Shown here: piece by piece, positions 22,166-37,100 of the stretch | Layout: each line of letters opens with the position of its first letter | Position numbering within the stretch: the first letter of the stretch is position 1 | NCBI GenBank assembly: GCA_034359265.1 | Contig: CP136890.1 | Span: 44,614,501 to 44,678,500, forward strand | Reading direction: 5' to 3' | DNA: 64,000 nucleotides | Origin: Canna indica | Lineage: Eukaryota > Streptophyta > Magnoliopsida > Zingiberales > Cannaceae | The notes under the pieces: generated by a model | The model's database searches: none | Told to the model about the DNA's origin: nothing | Seen by the model: only the letters and a program-made list of their open reading frames with translations | Translations under genes and position numbers: made by a program

Positions 22166-25100
22166 GTTAGCTTTCTTATGTCGGGGTTTTCCTTGATTCC
22201 ACAGTATTTGTTAAACTTTAGGCTGCCGTTGGGTTTCCAGATGCGGAGATTAGTAGCGATGTGCAGAAAGAGAACCAAAGCTTGGACCTTGGTTGGTTAC
22301 CGGCTTTCCCTCATGTGCTCACGGCCTCGATGGCTAATTTCCTATTTGGTTATCACATTGGGTAAGTTCATACACACTCCGTTTCCGTAGCTGGTATGCA
22401 GTTTGTACTACTTGTTTTGCGAAACAAAAACTTGGTTTGCAAACTCTATGATGTTGTAATGGGGACAGAAAAATTCTGGATTCGTTAAGATGGTACCTTC
22501 TGTAATAGGCATGGCCGATCATAGTGAGAAGACCTCAGATCTGGAACCTATAAGCTTTACATGAATTTAAATTTAATTCTTGAGGCACTAAATATCACAG
22601 ATGGCTACTTGATTGTGTTACAAAACCACACCTATTAGAGTGTTGACTCTAACAAATGCTACATTATTCAAGGGGAAGTAAAAAACGTCAACAGCTATAA
22701 ACTAGCGACTAATACATTTCAATTAAACTAACATCGCTGATGAAAAAAGACCTTAAATTTCAAGAAAAACAATTCTGGAAGCTTTAGTCCTCTCAGCTCA
22801 CAAAGCTCTTGTTTATGTGATTCTAGTAGCTGAACCGCAACTAAAGTATGAAAATTTCTGTACGAACAACAACTATTGACATTGAACAAGCTTCTCTACT
22901 CCTATTTCAATAGAGAAATTACTTTTGGACCCTCTTATGTCCTTTCTTAGATAAATCCTAGTTGGAACAGGATTCCGTGGTGGAGGGATGTGCTTCATTA
23001 CGATTTATTATTTGAGGCCCATATTTTAGATAAAAATTTTTTGCATCAATGTTTTCTCTTATGACTTAGACATTTGTTTCTTCAATCTTCTATTCCCATG
23101 CATTATTGCATTTTTATTACCACTTACGAGAACTAATCTTGGTTGGAGGTTGAAATGATAGTGCAAATAAATTTAGGTGTGATTTCCTTACTACCCAACC
23201 TAAATAAAAAGGTTTTATAAATTTTAGCAAGATGAAACAAAACTTGGAGGCAATGGGTTCGAGCAACAACAGGGTGGCTTTTGTGTAATGGTAAGGTTAC
23301 CCACTTGTGACCAGGAGGAAATGGGTTCAAACCACCGAAACAGCCTATTTGCAAAAAAAGCAGGGGGAAGGCTGTGTACATCAACCCTCCCCAGGGCTCA
23401 CAAAAGTGGGATTACTTCGTGCACCAGACACCTTTTTTTTGTCTGTTTCTTGGACCATAGTGTTAGTGTTAGTATAACCCCAAGTTAAATTTGTTGGAGA
23501 GTAGAAATATCGAGAAAGTTTCAGCTAGGGATTACTATTAGTACTACTAAAAGATACAATAAAATAAAGAAAACAAAAGGGAGAATTCTGAACATTCTTT
23601 TAAGCTCATTAATCCTCTCATTTATAGTGTTCAAAGTAGTAACTCTGGTTATCAAATACTAAAATAACCCTTATAGTAACTAACTATTTGTGCTCAGTTA
23701 TTGGTTAGGATGGCCCCGAGTTGCATTCACATGGTTCTTACATTATGTTTGTTTTTTAATTGTATGTTCTAATGAGCAACATTTTTTGTGCTAGGTTTAT
23801 TACTAGTGTTTCGGTAGAGAGATCTTTATGCTCCTACCCTTTTATATCTTCATAGATGCAATTCTGGTAGAAATTGAATTCCCCAAAGCTATATAATTTG
23901 CTGTATTTTGTAGGATCTTTGCTAGAGTTTGACTTCACAGTATCCCATGGTACTAATCTCGGTCCGAGGCCGGTAATGGTACCTTACGGTACTGATCTTC
24001 GTCCGAGGTCCATATCGGTATGTACTGGTTGTACTGGCTGTATCGAGTACCCGTAACGGTACTTTACCGTTCCGACACTTGGTACAGTTCGATACAGGTA
24101 GGTTTTTTTTTGAATCTAGAAAAGATAGTTTTAAGCTTCATAACATGGTTTTAAGCTACAAAACACACATAATCTACTAATAAGATGAAAAAACATCCAT
24201 AAAAAGACAATTTTCTAATTTCCATAGACGAGAGAAGTAATCAAGATAATCAAGCTTTGGCATATCCGTGCTAGCTTGCCAAATCCAAAATCTATCTCGA
24301 TAAATTTCGGTACGAGAAAACCTATATGTGTGTGATCCATTGGGCCCCACACTAAGCTGACAATGGATCTTCCCCACGCGAGTATATTAATTCAATAGAA
24401 CGCCTTCTTTCATAATTAATTTCGTCGATCTCCATTAGAGTCTTTAATGCGGTCGCTCGATCAACTCTTGATCGTCTTTTGACCCATAAGTCAAGATTGA
24501 CGTCTAGCAACGTGTCACGACTACCCAGATAGTGTGGAGTTTAATTAGATAGGATCGAATGTCCTTCGGTGATTAGTTTCCGTGCAATTCAATCCTTTGG
24601 TTACACAATGTCTCGAATCAAGATAGGGTATGAAAGTCATGTTAAACCCTCATACTTGTTCATATGTAATCAATTTCCCGAGTCATCGTCTCAAATAAAA
24701 TATTAGAAACTTTTTTCTAATTTTCATATCCACTCTGGCTGGAGATTTTCCAAGACGATACTCATTAGAAAACATGGGGCATTCCCTCCTCTTACTAAGA
24801 GTAATCGATCCTTTGTTGATTACTCACCCACTTCCATGACAGGCTCGTTATATCCAGAATACCCAACACATGTCTCAAAGAGTCATGATATGGGATAAAG
24901 CATAACACAAATCACCGGCTAGAAAGTGCTATGGTAATCTCAGGTCCAAGGATTACTTACACCTATCACATGAGGAATTGCCAATTGACATACATGTAAG
25001 GTTTCCATTTGACATTCATCGAGTAGTAGGTCGGTTAGTGAACTCATTCTCCAATGAACATCCAAACTGTTACATTAATGATCCCTCACAAGTAACTATG

Positions 25101-28100
25101 AGAGCCTCTACCATTATCGATGTCACTAATCCCCTACTCAGTGGACCTATGACTAGGAACATTTTAAAATAGGTTTATCATAATCTATTTATTGGGTTCA
25201 TCATAATCTATTTATCATTAATAGATGCAACATATGATGAAATCGATGCCTCATGATTTCATTACCAAGGAATAGTTCTTATTACATCAATATGCGATTG
25301 GCTTGAGGGCACTATTCCTTTCAGACGCTACCGTAACTATAGTAATTCTAGATTGGTACTGTAGTAATTTCAGGATTTGCTACAGTAGATGCACTACAGT
25401 ACCACTTGCTACACTATAGTACCCCTCTTAAAGGAGTACCCTCCTTTAAGCCATCTTTTTCAAGCACTTAGAGTATTTGATCTTTCCTCTAGCTTCGTCA
25501 TTGCGCTACTCCTCCCTGCATCATCTTCCTCATTTGGTGGCAATACCAGATATCACATCTTTATGCTGCTCCCACCTTATTCTCTTTGGCTCTTCCTCTT
25601 TTGGAGGTGATCTCGGAGCTCGCATCTTCGCTTGCTCCCCATCCATCTTGTATGCCTCCATCCTCTCCTTGTTCTTTGATTATTGTTGACAGTTGGTGAT
25701 ATATTTCTCTCTCGTATGGCTTAATTGCAAGGGGATGTTCAAATATATTCAGATGACCAGTTTATCTCTCATTTGTCATGATCGTGAAGAGGATACCGAT
25801 ATTCAATTATTTTCTGGGCATGCAACTTAAATTCTCTGCAGGCATCAACTCTAATTGGAGTTTTATATCTTTTTCTTTTTCAAATTTGTCTATGTTTCCA
25901 ATCTCAAGTGGTCTATTCTATAAACCTCTCCAGTTTAGAGGGGATGTTGAGACTTGAGAGTATTGGTATTTAGTATAAGTTTAGTATTATATTGTTCCCC
26001 AAGCTTATTTTATCTCTCCTCTCTCTCTCTATATAAGATGAAATATTAAGTTAATACAATATGGTTTAGGTTTTCTCCTTTCACAAGAGTATAAATAGTT
26101 TGTCATCTAGTATTGGGCTAGTTTTATTATATTGTTATTTAGTCATATTGTATCTTACCTCCTCGATATAAATAGAGAAGGGGTTGAGTTAATGGTATAT
26201 GCTTTTATGGCATGTTTGTTTGCTTGGATATGGGCGGATTGGAGTTGGCCGCATTTAAATCCAGTCCTTGTTCAGCTTTGGGATAGGATTTTAATCAGAT
26301 AAAACATGGTTTATATTCAATTGGAACCAGATTAAATATTCCCGATGAGGGTGGGATTTAGAAATCTGCCCCCTTAGTGCATCACACTGCATCAGATTGC
26401 AACAGTAGTTACTGCTGGGATTCACAAAATCGCAGTGATTGCATGACGTTGCATTAGATTGCCTCATGCTGGAGATTGATTGGTGCCAGAGCAGTAGTAG
26501 ATCGACATCGGAACAACAACAGCAACTTAGCAATGTGTCAGGAAGGAGAAGAAGAGGGGAAGAAGAATGAAGAAGAGATGAATAGTGCTGGGGTTTCACA
26601 AAATCATAGTGATTGCATCACATAACATCAGATCACACCATAAAGGAGATTGATTGGTGCTGAAGCAATAGCAGATTGGCGCAGGTGTAGCTGCAACAGC
26701 TCAACAATGGCTGGGGAAGGAGGAGAGGGGAAGAAACAGAAAAAAGGAGAAGAGGGGAAGAAAAAAGAAAAAAAGGAGAAGAAGAGGGGAAGAAGGAAGA
26801 AGAGGTGAAGACGAAGAAAAGGGAAGTTCAATAGATTGAAAGAAATCATGTAATAGAAAGGACGGGAAATAAAGCTCATCCTTCCTCATTTCTATTCCTA
26901 CGCAATTACTTTCTATATCCTATCCATCAAAATAAATAAGCTCTTAGGTTTTCCTTCCATCTTCACATGGTATGAAAGCCACACAAGCCCTCAACCCTCT
27001 TCTCCTAAAATAACTCACCACTCTCTATGCACTATGCTTCTACTGCGGCTCTCTTCGGTGTGCTAGTGGTGGGGGAGCATATCTCTCTTTGCTCGCATTA
27101 TCTTCTATGCTTAAGTCTCTCCTATCGTGTATCATCTCCTACACGCAATCCATTTCTCTCGTGTAACTCTATCTGTGTGGCTAGATTTTTATCAAGCCTT
27201 GCAAAGAACGACCAAGGACCAAGGACCAAAGCCACTCCGATTGTGAGCTGCAGAGCCTAATCATGCATTCTCTTCTCCCATTGCTACTTTCACATGCTTA
27301 TTGAGCATCAAATCGCCTTCTCCAAGTATGCTGAGAATCTGAAGCTTGTTTTATAGAAGAATATGACATTTATAGCCAGTTTAGCTGAAGAAATTGGCAA
27401 CTTACTTTTAAGTTGGTTATGAGTTGCATTACTTGTATTAGAATTTCAGATAGTATAATATAGCTCCGTACTGCCTTAATGTCTCTTATGAGAAATTCAT
27501 TGACTGTATTCTTATATTGTTTCCATTGAACTATTTTTTTTGAAATTCATTTATTACACTTAAATATTTTTCTTTCTATTCCACTTTGTATAACATCTTA
27601 AGAATTATTAGACATTTGTAATTTTCTTTTGTTACAACATTAGAAGCAACAACAAGAATCCATAAAGATTTTTCTTCTTATTTCTACTTTGTATAATAAT
27701 ATAGGAGTCTTTTTACCACCTCTTGCTTAATTTTAATCTCTGACCTGTTTTTCCTTCATCGAAACTTGAAGTGGAGATATCTGTGCAGGGTGATGAACGG
27801 TCCGATTGAAGCCATAGCACATGAACTTGGTTTTGAAGGAAACTCTTTTCTTGAAGGACTTGTTGTGAGCATATTCATTGCTGGTGCATTTATTGGAAGC
27901 TTAAGCATTGCTTCTCTTGTTGACAAATTTGGTTCTCGGCGCACTTTTCAACTTGGTACCATGCCGTTGATTCTTGGGGCACTTTTAAGGTTCATCTTTC
28001 ATATCCCTGTATATTGATATTGTACCATCCTCAGATTTTGTGTTGCACTTTCAATATTCTTGTCAAATTTCTAGTGACTAAACTTAAAGTATGGTTTCTA

Positions 28101-31100
28101 CTCTTTATGGTTGATAATGTACTACTCTATATGGTTGTTACTTCCGGTTATTCTATGTTTCTGCTTACTATTTGAATTCATACAGTTAGTGATATTAATC
28201 AATAACATCATTTTCTATGTCAACATTTCATCCCTTTATAGCAGAAACACTAATGTAATTTTGTTGATGATGTAATACTTTTTGTAGTTGTTACTGACCA
28301 ATTGTTTTGCACTTCTTCTTAATATTGGTTGTGCTAATTAAGAATAACATCTATTTGCATGTTAATTTAGCATGAATTATAACTATTGTATTTGCCCCTT
28401 ACAGCGCACAAGCACATAATTTGGTTGAAATGCTTTGGGGCAGATTTCTTGTTGGCCTAGGGATTGGCGCAAATACTGTCCTTGTTCCACTTTATATATC
28501 AGAGGTAACATTACAAAACAACAGTTAAATTGATACCACTTATACCACAAACTAATGTTTTCATGAATGCTATCAAGAAAATGCTATTATGTTTCTTGTG
28601 TTACCATGTTTATTTTTGTTAACTTTCTAACTTTCTCAAAAGCTTAAACTATTGGGAAAGAGACCAATCCATTTATATTCGTAACACTCCCCCTCACTTG
28701 TGGGCGGGTTAACTTGAGGAGACTGACTCAAGCCCAACAAATGGATTGACTTAATTGAGGTGAGGGGGGTAACTTTTTTTATACAATACTGACGCTAGTA
28801 GGATTTGAATCGTGGCCCTCTTGCTCTTGTACCATTGGATGGCCAACTTTTCCAAAAACAAGCCTTTAGGAAAATGACCAATCAATTTATATTCTTAACA
28901 ATTTTAATGCAACAAGGTTAAAGTTAATACTAAAGTCCACTATATTCTGATTTTGGCGCAGTCACATCTGTTTAAAAGTAAATAGTTTTTCTTTTAGTTT
29001 CTTTGGGCTTGACTTTCATTAGCTTGCATTACCTTTCACAGTTTCTTGGTCTTTTTTACCTTCGGTTCATTGTTGAACAAAATATTGCCATCGCAATGAT
29101 CCTTTTAATTTAATTATTGAAGAAGAAGAGGCATCTGCGCATAGTAGCAGTAGCACAAAAGTTGATAAAGATGGTGATGATGGCAATGATGGAGGTGATG
29201 CGGCTGGTGGAGGAGAAACTATAGTTCCATCAACACCAGCATCTTCACATCTTTGGACGAATGAACTATACTTCGATCATTGTATTCAAGATAAAGACCA
29301 CAGTGGCTGAAAGAGCATGACCACCAATGTGTATGGAAGAGGGAGAAATAAAAACAGAAATCAGGAGCACCAATGACATTGGAGCACTACCATCATGATA
29401 TGATTAGCTTGCAAGAGACCGAGTTCCATACTTACACTAGCGCCACATTATACTCTCAAAACTATATTATACTATACTATACTATACTATACTATACTAA
29501 TTCATGGACTAGTGTTTAGGTTCTCTTAAAAGAAAGTCTAGTCAATGTGGTACTCTAGATGCCAAAACATCATAGAACTTGGGAAAATTTTCAAATGTGG
29601 GCTTTGCAGACCTACAGAATTGACCTTAGTTATGTCGAGCTCATCGAGGTGTGCCTACCTTCTTTGACAGACGCTACTCTTCTATATTTTATGTATAAAT
29701 TTGTATATCTCATTGTAACATGAAGATTTGAATAATCTTTTTAATATATTGGACCATGGTTGATAAGTTTATTGTGCTCTAGTATATTATGTGTGTTTTT
29801 TCAATATTTTAATAAATTATTAGTTAAAATAATGTCTTTGAAGCTTAAAATTATGTTTTAGAGCTTAATCTTTTTTAAAAAGGTTAAATCTAGTACATGC
29901 CCTACCATGTGTTGATATGGTATGTATTCATATCAGCCAATTACTGAAATCCGTAACGGATGAGATTATAAACCATGTCGGATTTCACTTATGATTGCTA
30001 CGATTAATCGCTATGCTATAAGAGTAGGGAGGCGAATTTGCAAAGAGGAGAAGAGTGAGAGGCAATAGAGAAGAGAAGGTAGGGATAGGGGGAGAAGACA
30101 CGGGAGAAGACATGAAGAATTGAAGATTCCAAATCCAATTTGTTGTCTATTTCTTTTTTAATTTGAAGACTACATTGTATCTTTTGAAGATGATTTGCCC
30201 ATTAAAGGCTGCATATCTATCTGTTACAATGTTTAATAAATTAAAAGATTACAATCAATTTCCAGAGTTCCCAAAAATGTAGATTATATTTGTTTTCGAG
30301 AGTCCCCAAAGATATGTTCTTGCTCTTTCATGATCTTTAGTTGCTGCTGCCCGAAATGTTGCACTTATGACGTTGGTACTTGTGTTTCCATCTTGCATCT
30401 TGCATCTTGCAATGTTCCTCCCTCGTTTGTTGTCTCCTGTATGTGGGCTTATGTGACATGTTGTGGATAAGTTGGTGCCTGCATGGATATAACATATGAT
30501 TCTTTCAATGCTTGGCCTTGGATTGCCTTCTTCATATCTACTATGCCACCATAAATAGGGATGTCAAGACATAGAATGGTTGAATGTTCTCTATTGCCTT
30601 TGCCTTTTTGTGGTCTCCACTATCCACAGCTTAGTTTGGGTTCTTTATGGCGGGTGGTTTAGCTTCATTGACGATCATCCTTTTTCTTTTGGCGTTGGCT
30701 TGGTTTGGAGGTGATCTACTCCAAGACAATCTATTTCTGCGAGAGTGCCTAGATTTGGTGACCAAATCCTCCAAAGAAGATAAGGGTTCACACTTCACAG
30801 TAGACCATGAGTATTCTCTTGAAGTGAGTGCTCCTTGGTGCTTGGTCAAACTCCATCCAGTACTGTAGTAGTAACCCCTTAGGTGGGAATGACGTGGGAA
30901 TCATTTGGGGCAATTAGTACAAGTGGGCAAACCTTAGTCAAAGCCTAAAGAGAGGGAGAGAAAGTGGAAGTTTCAAACTTAAACTTAGATAAATTCCATG
31001 ACCTGTCTTTGGGCCATCTTTTATAGAAGTCACAATTATTTCGCTCACAAAGTAAAAATGATAGGAGCCACGTGGGGGAAGCACATGCTCTCAAAGTAAA

Positions 31101-34100
31101 CATGTGGTAAATATTGTAAAATAAATCAACTAATCCAACCCTCCTTATATGCTAGGAATAATTAAACATGCCTTAGTTTTCAAATAAAATAAATAATCCT
31201 CACATGTGCAAGTAACTAGCACATGCCTAATTGAGCGGCATAAGATGGTTGACAAACATATCAGTGACCAACCACTTTCATGGGTTTAGGGTTTAGATGA
31301 CAAACATATTCATCTCCCTCAAGTTTCCACTGCTACTCTTAGCTATATATACCCATCAACAGATTGTAATTTGTTCAAGCCTTCAAGAAATAAAAAATGA
31401 CTAGTTTCGGCTGAATTGCAAAAACCACCAGATAAATCAATGCACATAATCAAAAGCATTAGGTATGCATTTGGTAATGTTTAAGTACTTCATTTCTCTA
31501 GTATAACTTTAGATTCATGATATTCTTCAATGCAGGTTTCTCCAACAAAATATAGGGGTTCACTAGGAACTCTCTGTCAAATTGGGACTTGCCTTGGGAT
31601 AATTGCATCACTTGCTTTAGGAATTCCTTCTGAAAGTGATTCACATTGGTGAGATGCCTTTTTTATTCATTTATTTTAATGTTGCTCGTTATATTTTGAT
31701 ATAATTTGCAAGCAGGGAAAGAACCCAAATTGTAGTAGTGCCGCTCAATATATAATGTTTCTTTATTAGATAGGAGTTCCGCTCTATATGTGGAGAGCCA
31801 CTCTATCAGTAAACCTAGAGCTGTAGTATATTGATTTTTTAGTACTCCCTCTCAAGCTAGAGCATATGTATGTATTATCCTCGGCTTGTTGCACAATTTA
31901 CGAAAATGATGTGGCAATATGAGCTCCTGATGTGATTACGTTTGGCATGGTTTAAAATACCGTACCGTACCGAATGGTATTTACTGGTTTCAGAAAACTG
32001 ATATGTGATACCCTCGGTACAAGGTCGATACCGGGTGTATCGGTAAATATCGCCCGGTACGGGCGGTATTTATCAAATACCGATAAATACCACCCATACC
32101 GAGTGACGGTACAGTACCAGTATATACCGGTACTGGCCAGCGATCGAAACTGGTACCGGCCGGCGACCGAAATCGGTACCGGCCAGCGATCGAAATCGGT
32201 ACCGGTATTTTAAACCATGCTGTCTGGTAACCAACATCTACATGCAGCTTTTTATGTGCTAAACACAAATGGAGCTCAGAAAAAAAGAAATCCAGAAGCA
32301 TCTCAGATTTATCTTCATGTTTAACTGGTTTTGCCTTGAATATTAATCATGGTTTAAAATATCGGTATCGGTATTGATCTCGGTCAGTGACAATACCGGT
32401 ACCGTACCATACCGACACACGGTATGGGCCGGTACGAAAAAGGCATACCCGCTCGTGAATTTTTTTTTTGATTTTTTTTAAAAAATAACTCCAATAACAC
32501 AATTGTTTGGGGTCTTTATAAAGACCCCAAACAAATCTTAAAAAGAGCCGTTGCGTCATACCGGGCGGTATCGCCCGGTATGACATCAAATACTACCCAT
32601 ACCGAGCGGTATTAACCGAGATACCCGGTATCGCCCAATACCGGGTATCTCTTATACCGATTTTTTGAAAAACTGGTAAATACCGGCCGTACTGGCGGTA
32701 CGGTACAGTATTTTAAACCATGATCTTATTGTTGTAGAGCAGGTTTATTTTAGGTTTATTTTAAACCGTATCGTGTCTAAATATGTCTCGTGTTGTAAAA
32801 GGCTAAACCTGAACCTGACCCGTTTATTAAACGTGTCCGAATATGCAAACCCGAACCCGACCCTTTTATTCCCGGGTTGACACGACACGACACACTTAAC
32901 CCGTTTAAGCAAACATGTCTAAACGTGTACATGTGTACACCTACACGATACAACACGATAAACACAATTTCAATAATGAACAAAGTGAAAGCTACTAAAA
33001 TTAAAAATTAAAAATTAAACACAGTAGAAAGACTACTAATAACAAGACATACCAACATCCGTAACTTTTTACCTTTTATTATATATATATCCTTATTGTT
33101 AGAAAATAGCCTTGGATCTAACTCCACCCCAAAAGCTAGCTCATCGGGGGAGGATTGCCCAATCTATTTAAAGGCTATCTAGACCACAACCTTAACCAAT
33201 GTGAGATTTTAATACACCCCCCTCACGCCCAGGATCCACATATGGAGCGTGAAGTTCTGTAGGTGGCCCACTCTCAACCATAGGTTTGGCTCTGATACCA
33301 TGTTAAGAAATTAGTTCACCTTGCGTCCTTGAACCGATAACCATCTTTCGGCTAACCTAGCCTCCTCCGTCCCTCGGGACCAACAAGGGGTAGTACAGGA
33401 ATATTCACCTGTTGTCCATCAACTACGCCTTTTGGCCCGATCTTAGGCCCTGACTCACCCTCCATGGACGAACCTTGCGGAGGAACCCTTAGGTTTTTGG
33501 GGGCATTGGATTCTCACTGGCCTAACTCACCCCAAAAGCTAGCTCATAGGGGGAGGATTGCCCAATCTATTTAAAGACTATCTAGATCACAACCTCAACC
33601 AATGTGAGACTTTAACACTTATAAACAGGTAAATGAATTAAATAGGTTCAGTAACACGATTAAACACGTTTAGTTAAATGGGTTTAATCGTGTTTATACG
33701 GGTTACACGGGTTACACGGGTTCAACCCGGATTAACACGAATCGTGTTAATCCGGGTTGAACCCGTTTAATCAAAACACACGTTTAGCCAAACCCGAACC
33801 CACGTAACTCCGTGTCGTATGGTGTCGGGTTATCGTGTCGTGTCAGAAATTGCCAGCCCTAAGTAGAATTCATTCAATTATGTTGGAATGATGAATTCCT
33901 TTTTGTCCATGCTCTTTAACTCCGGTTGATTTCAGCAATGTCTTTATTGCTCTCTCAATTTCAGCAATGACATTATTGCTCTTGTTGATTTCAGCTATGA
34001 CAATATTACACTTCCATTTTGGATGTGAGAAGTGCATGTAAATTTGATCTGCCTGCCCTAGTCGTGTGCAACCCTGGTTGCTGATGTGGCATTCATTTTG

Positions 34101-37100
34101 TATTGCTGATGTGGTGCTTGGGGCTTCCTCACATAGCTGTCCAAGGGAAAATGATACACTAGAGGAGGGTCAATATTGTGTACCTAGAAATTAAACCGAA
34201 ATTCTAATTTTGTCCATTCAACTAAATTCAATTACAAATTCACAAGAGGAAGCAATATATATCAAACTAGGCACACAAGAAATGTTCAATGTTAACATAA
34301 TGAATTTATAGTGGTTCCGCTTCTAATCGAGCCTACATCCACTTCCTAAACTTCCCGTTTAGGATTTCAACCAATTCACTAGAAAGTATTGTTTCCTTCT
34401 AGAGGATTTACAACCTAAGAGCATTGCCCCTCTCCCCGAAGGTTACTCTGTCCTTAAGAGTACCTTCAATCAAGGTTTAAAATACCGATACCGGTCATCA
34501 TCTCGGTGGATGACCGGTATCGGTACGTACCGATACCGTACCGACACACGGTACGGTCCGGTACAGAAATTGCATACCGGTCACCCCCCCTTTTTTTTTT
34601 TTTTTTTTTCTAAAAAAACTTTGTTGTTAAAAATAACTCGAATAACACATCATTGATCAAGAAATACTTAAAATTAAGATTCAAATGTCAAATACATGAA
34701 TGCAATGTTTAAAGAGCCGTTGGGTACTGTTTTGATATTGTATTAGGGTTTTTCATAGATACAAGAGAATCATTATATTGGAGTTTATATAGTCGTGTAT
34801 ATCCCCAAGATATGTATGAGTACGACGGACTAAGATCAACACCGTATGTTGGGATGTGTAGCGATTGATTTGTCCTAAGCGTCTTATGTTGCGCTATGCA
34901 GAGTTTTCGGCGGTCCCGCTATCAACACCGTCTTTTTAAGAGCTGTTGGATCATACCGGGCGGTATCGCCCGGTATGACAGCAAATACTACCCGGTATTT
35001 GCTAAATACCGGAGCATACCGAGCGGTATTTACCGAGATACCGGTATTTTCCAATACTCGGTATGTTGCAACAGTACACAATGTCATACCGGGCGGTATA
35101 TCCCGGTATGACAGCAAATACCGCCCGGTATTTCATAAATACCGGGCATACCGGGCGGTATTTACCGAGATACCCGGTATTTACCCATACCGGGTATCTC
35201 GTATACCGGTTTTTTCAAAAACCGGTATATACCGAGCTTACCGCCCGGTACGGTACGAGATTTAAAACCGCATCTTCAATCATGGTTCCAAGTATCGTAT
35301 CGTACCGCCCGGTATGGATAGTATATACTGGTTTTTGGAAAATTTGGTACCTGATACACCCGTTACCAGGTCGGTACCGGGTGTACTGATATATACCGCC
35401 CATACCGGGCGGCATATGAAAATAGCGCCCATACTGGGCGGTATTTGAAATATACCGGGCGTTATCGCCCGGTAAAGGAGCCCTTTGCCTTGTGCAGTAT
35501 GGCACGATGCTGCACAATACTGTGCCGTGCTCCAGCAGCTGTTGTCAGCAAACTTTTGACAACAAGCTTGCTGCAAAAGCAACAAAAGCGTGCCATCAGC
35601 AAGCTTTTGCTTGATGCAAAGGCAACAAAAGCTTGCTGTCGTATATGAAAATAGCGCCCATACTGGATGGTATTTGCAATATACTGGGCGATACCGCTTG
35701 GTATAGGAGCCCTCTGCCTTGTGCAGCAGCATGGTACAGTGCTGCACAATAATGTGCCGTGCAGCAGCAGCTGTTGTCAGCAAGCTTTTGACAGCAAATT
35801 TGCTGCAAAAGCAACAAAAGCTTGCCGTCAGCAAGCTTTTGCTTGATGCAAAAGCAACAAAAGCTTGCTGACAGCAAGCAACAAGCTTTTACTGCAAGCA
35901 AAACTTGCTTAGCATGCAAGCAGCAAGCAAAGCTTGTTTGCTTGCTTAGCAAGCAAGGTCAGCAAGCAAAGCAGCTTGTTTGCTTGCTTGCCGAGTGTCG
36001 CCGGTACCATTTTCGGTATCGGACCGCCGTGTGTCGGTACTGGTACATACCAGTACCGGTCAAACACTGGTACCGGTACAGAGATTTTAAACCTTGCCTT
36101 CAATACCTTTACCCAAGGACAACAACACAAACCTAGCAAATCTGAGTGAAGTTATGCCTCAACAACAAGGCTACCACTCAATCACAAAACCTATTTTTAG
36201 GTATAAAACAAGCTTTAATGCAAGTAAAACAAACCAAAAATACACAATAAATGGAGTAATAAATCAAATACAATTACTTAGCTCCAAGAACAAACTCCTA
36301 AAGATGCCTTTGATGATGAATCTTTGAGGGATCAAGGTTCCAATCAAGAAGGAAGTGGCTCAAAGCTATGGTTTCACAAGTGAATGGCTTGGTGAGGCTT
36401 GCAAGGGATCAAATGATGGCTTAATAGGTTCTTCGGAGCTCAAGGGAGGCACAAAACTAATATTTCAGGGAAACTAAGGGATATGCCTCGGGCACAACAA
36501 GATTCAATGGTTGAAAAATTAGTCATCACAGCGTCGATTGAAGTTCACTCGAATGTCAGTGTTCAATCGACTGGGCTATAGCCGAACCATATTGGAAATT
36601 TCAGAACTAGTCGGTCGAACTTCAGTTGACCGAAGATCCTCCCTCGTTGAAACTCAGGTTCAGGGTTGATTTTGTATATCTCGGATTTCGAGTTCCGATT
36701 TTAGGTTTCGGGTTTGGTTTTCTTCATCGTTTGGTTTTCTTCATCATCATGCATTCTAAGGATTTTACAGTTAATCCAAAACCCAAAAACCTAAACTTCA
36801 ATTTTTTTCATCGACCCAAGCAATGAGCAACACCACTTGAGTTATTTGGGTTTTGCATCGATCTTTTCGATCGTGGACGTTGATGAAATTATTTCTCAAT
36901 CGAACATTAGTTCCTAATTTGTTATTATTAAAACCAAGAATGAAACAAAACCTTAGGCCAATAACGTCTAGGAAATTTACATTCCAGATGAGCTCAGATT
37001 TGTCTTTATATTTAATTGGCTGAGACTTGAACTTTAATATTATAGAGTAGGTTTATTCAAGTAGAATTTATTCCAGCATAGTATGCTGGGGTGATGTATT

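Noticed and set aside
22097..22390. 97-codon frame overlapping transporter exons 1-2
   Set aside because: It reads through intron 1 and past the exon 2 donor; the conserved [11 protein letters not shown] sequence lies in a different frame.
26628..26889. Minus-strand Phe/Ser/Leu/Pro-rich frames of 62-83 codons
   Set aside because: They are products of the GGAAGAAGAAGAGG purine tract read on the other strand, not a membrane protein gene.
30647..30868. 73-codon frame starting [20 protein letters not shown]
   Set aside because: The hydrophobic start looks like a signal anchor, but no family, no conserved continuation and no splice context support a gene within intron 4.
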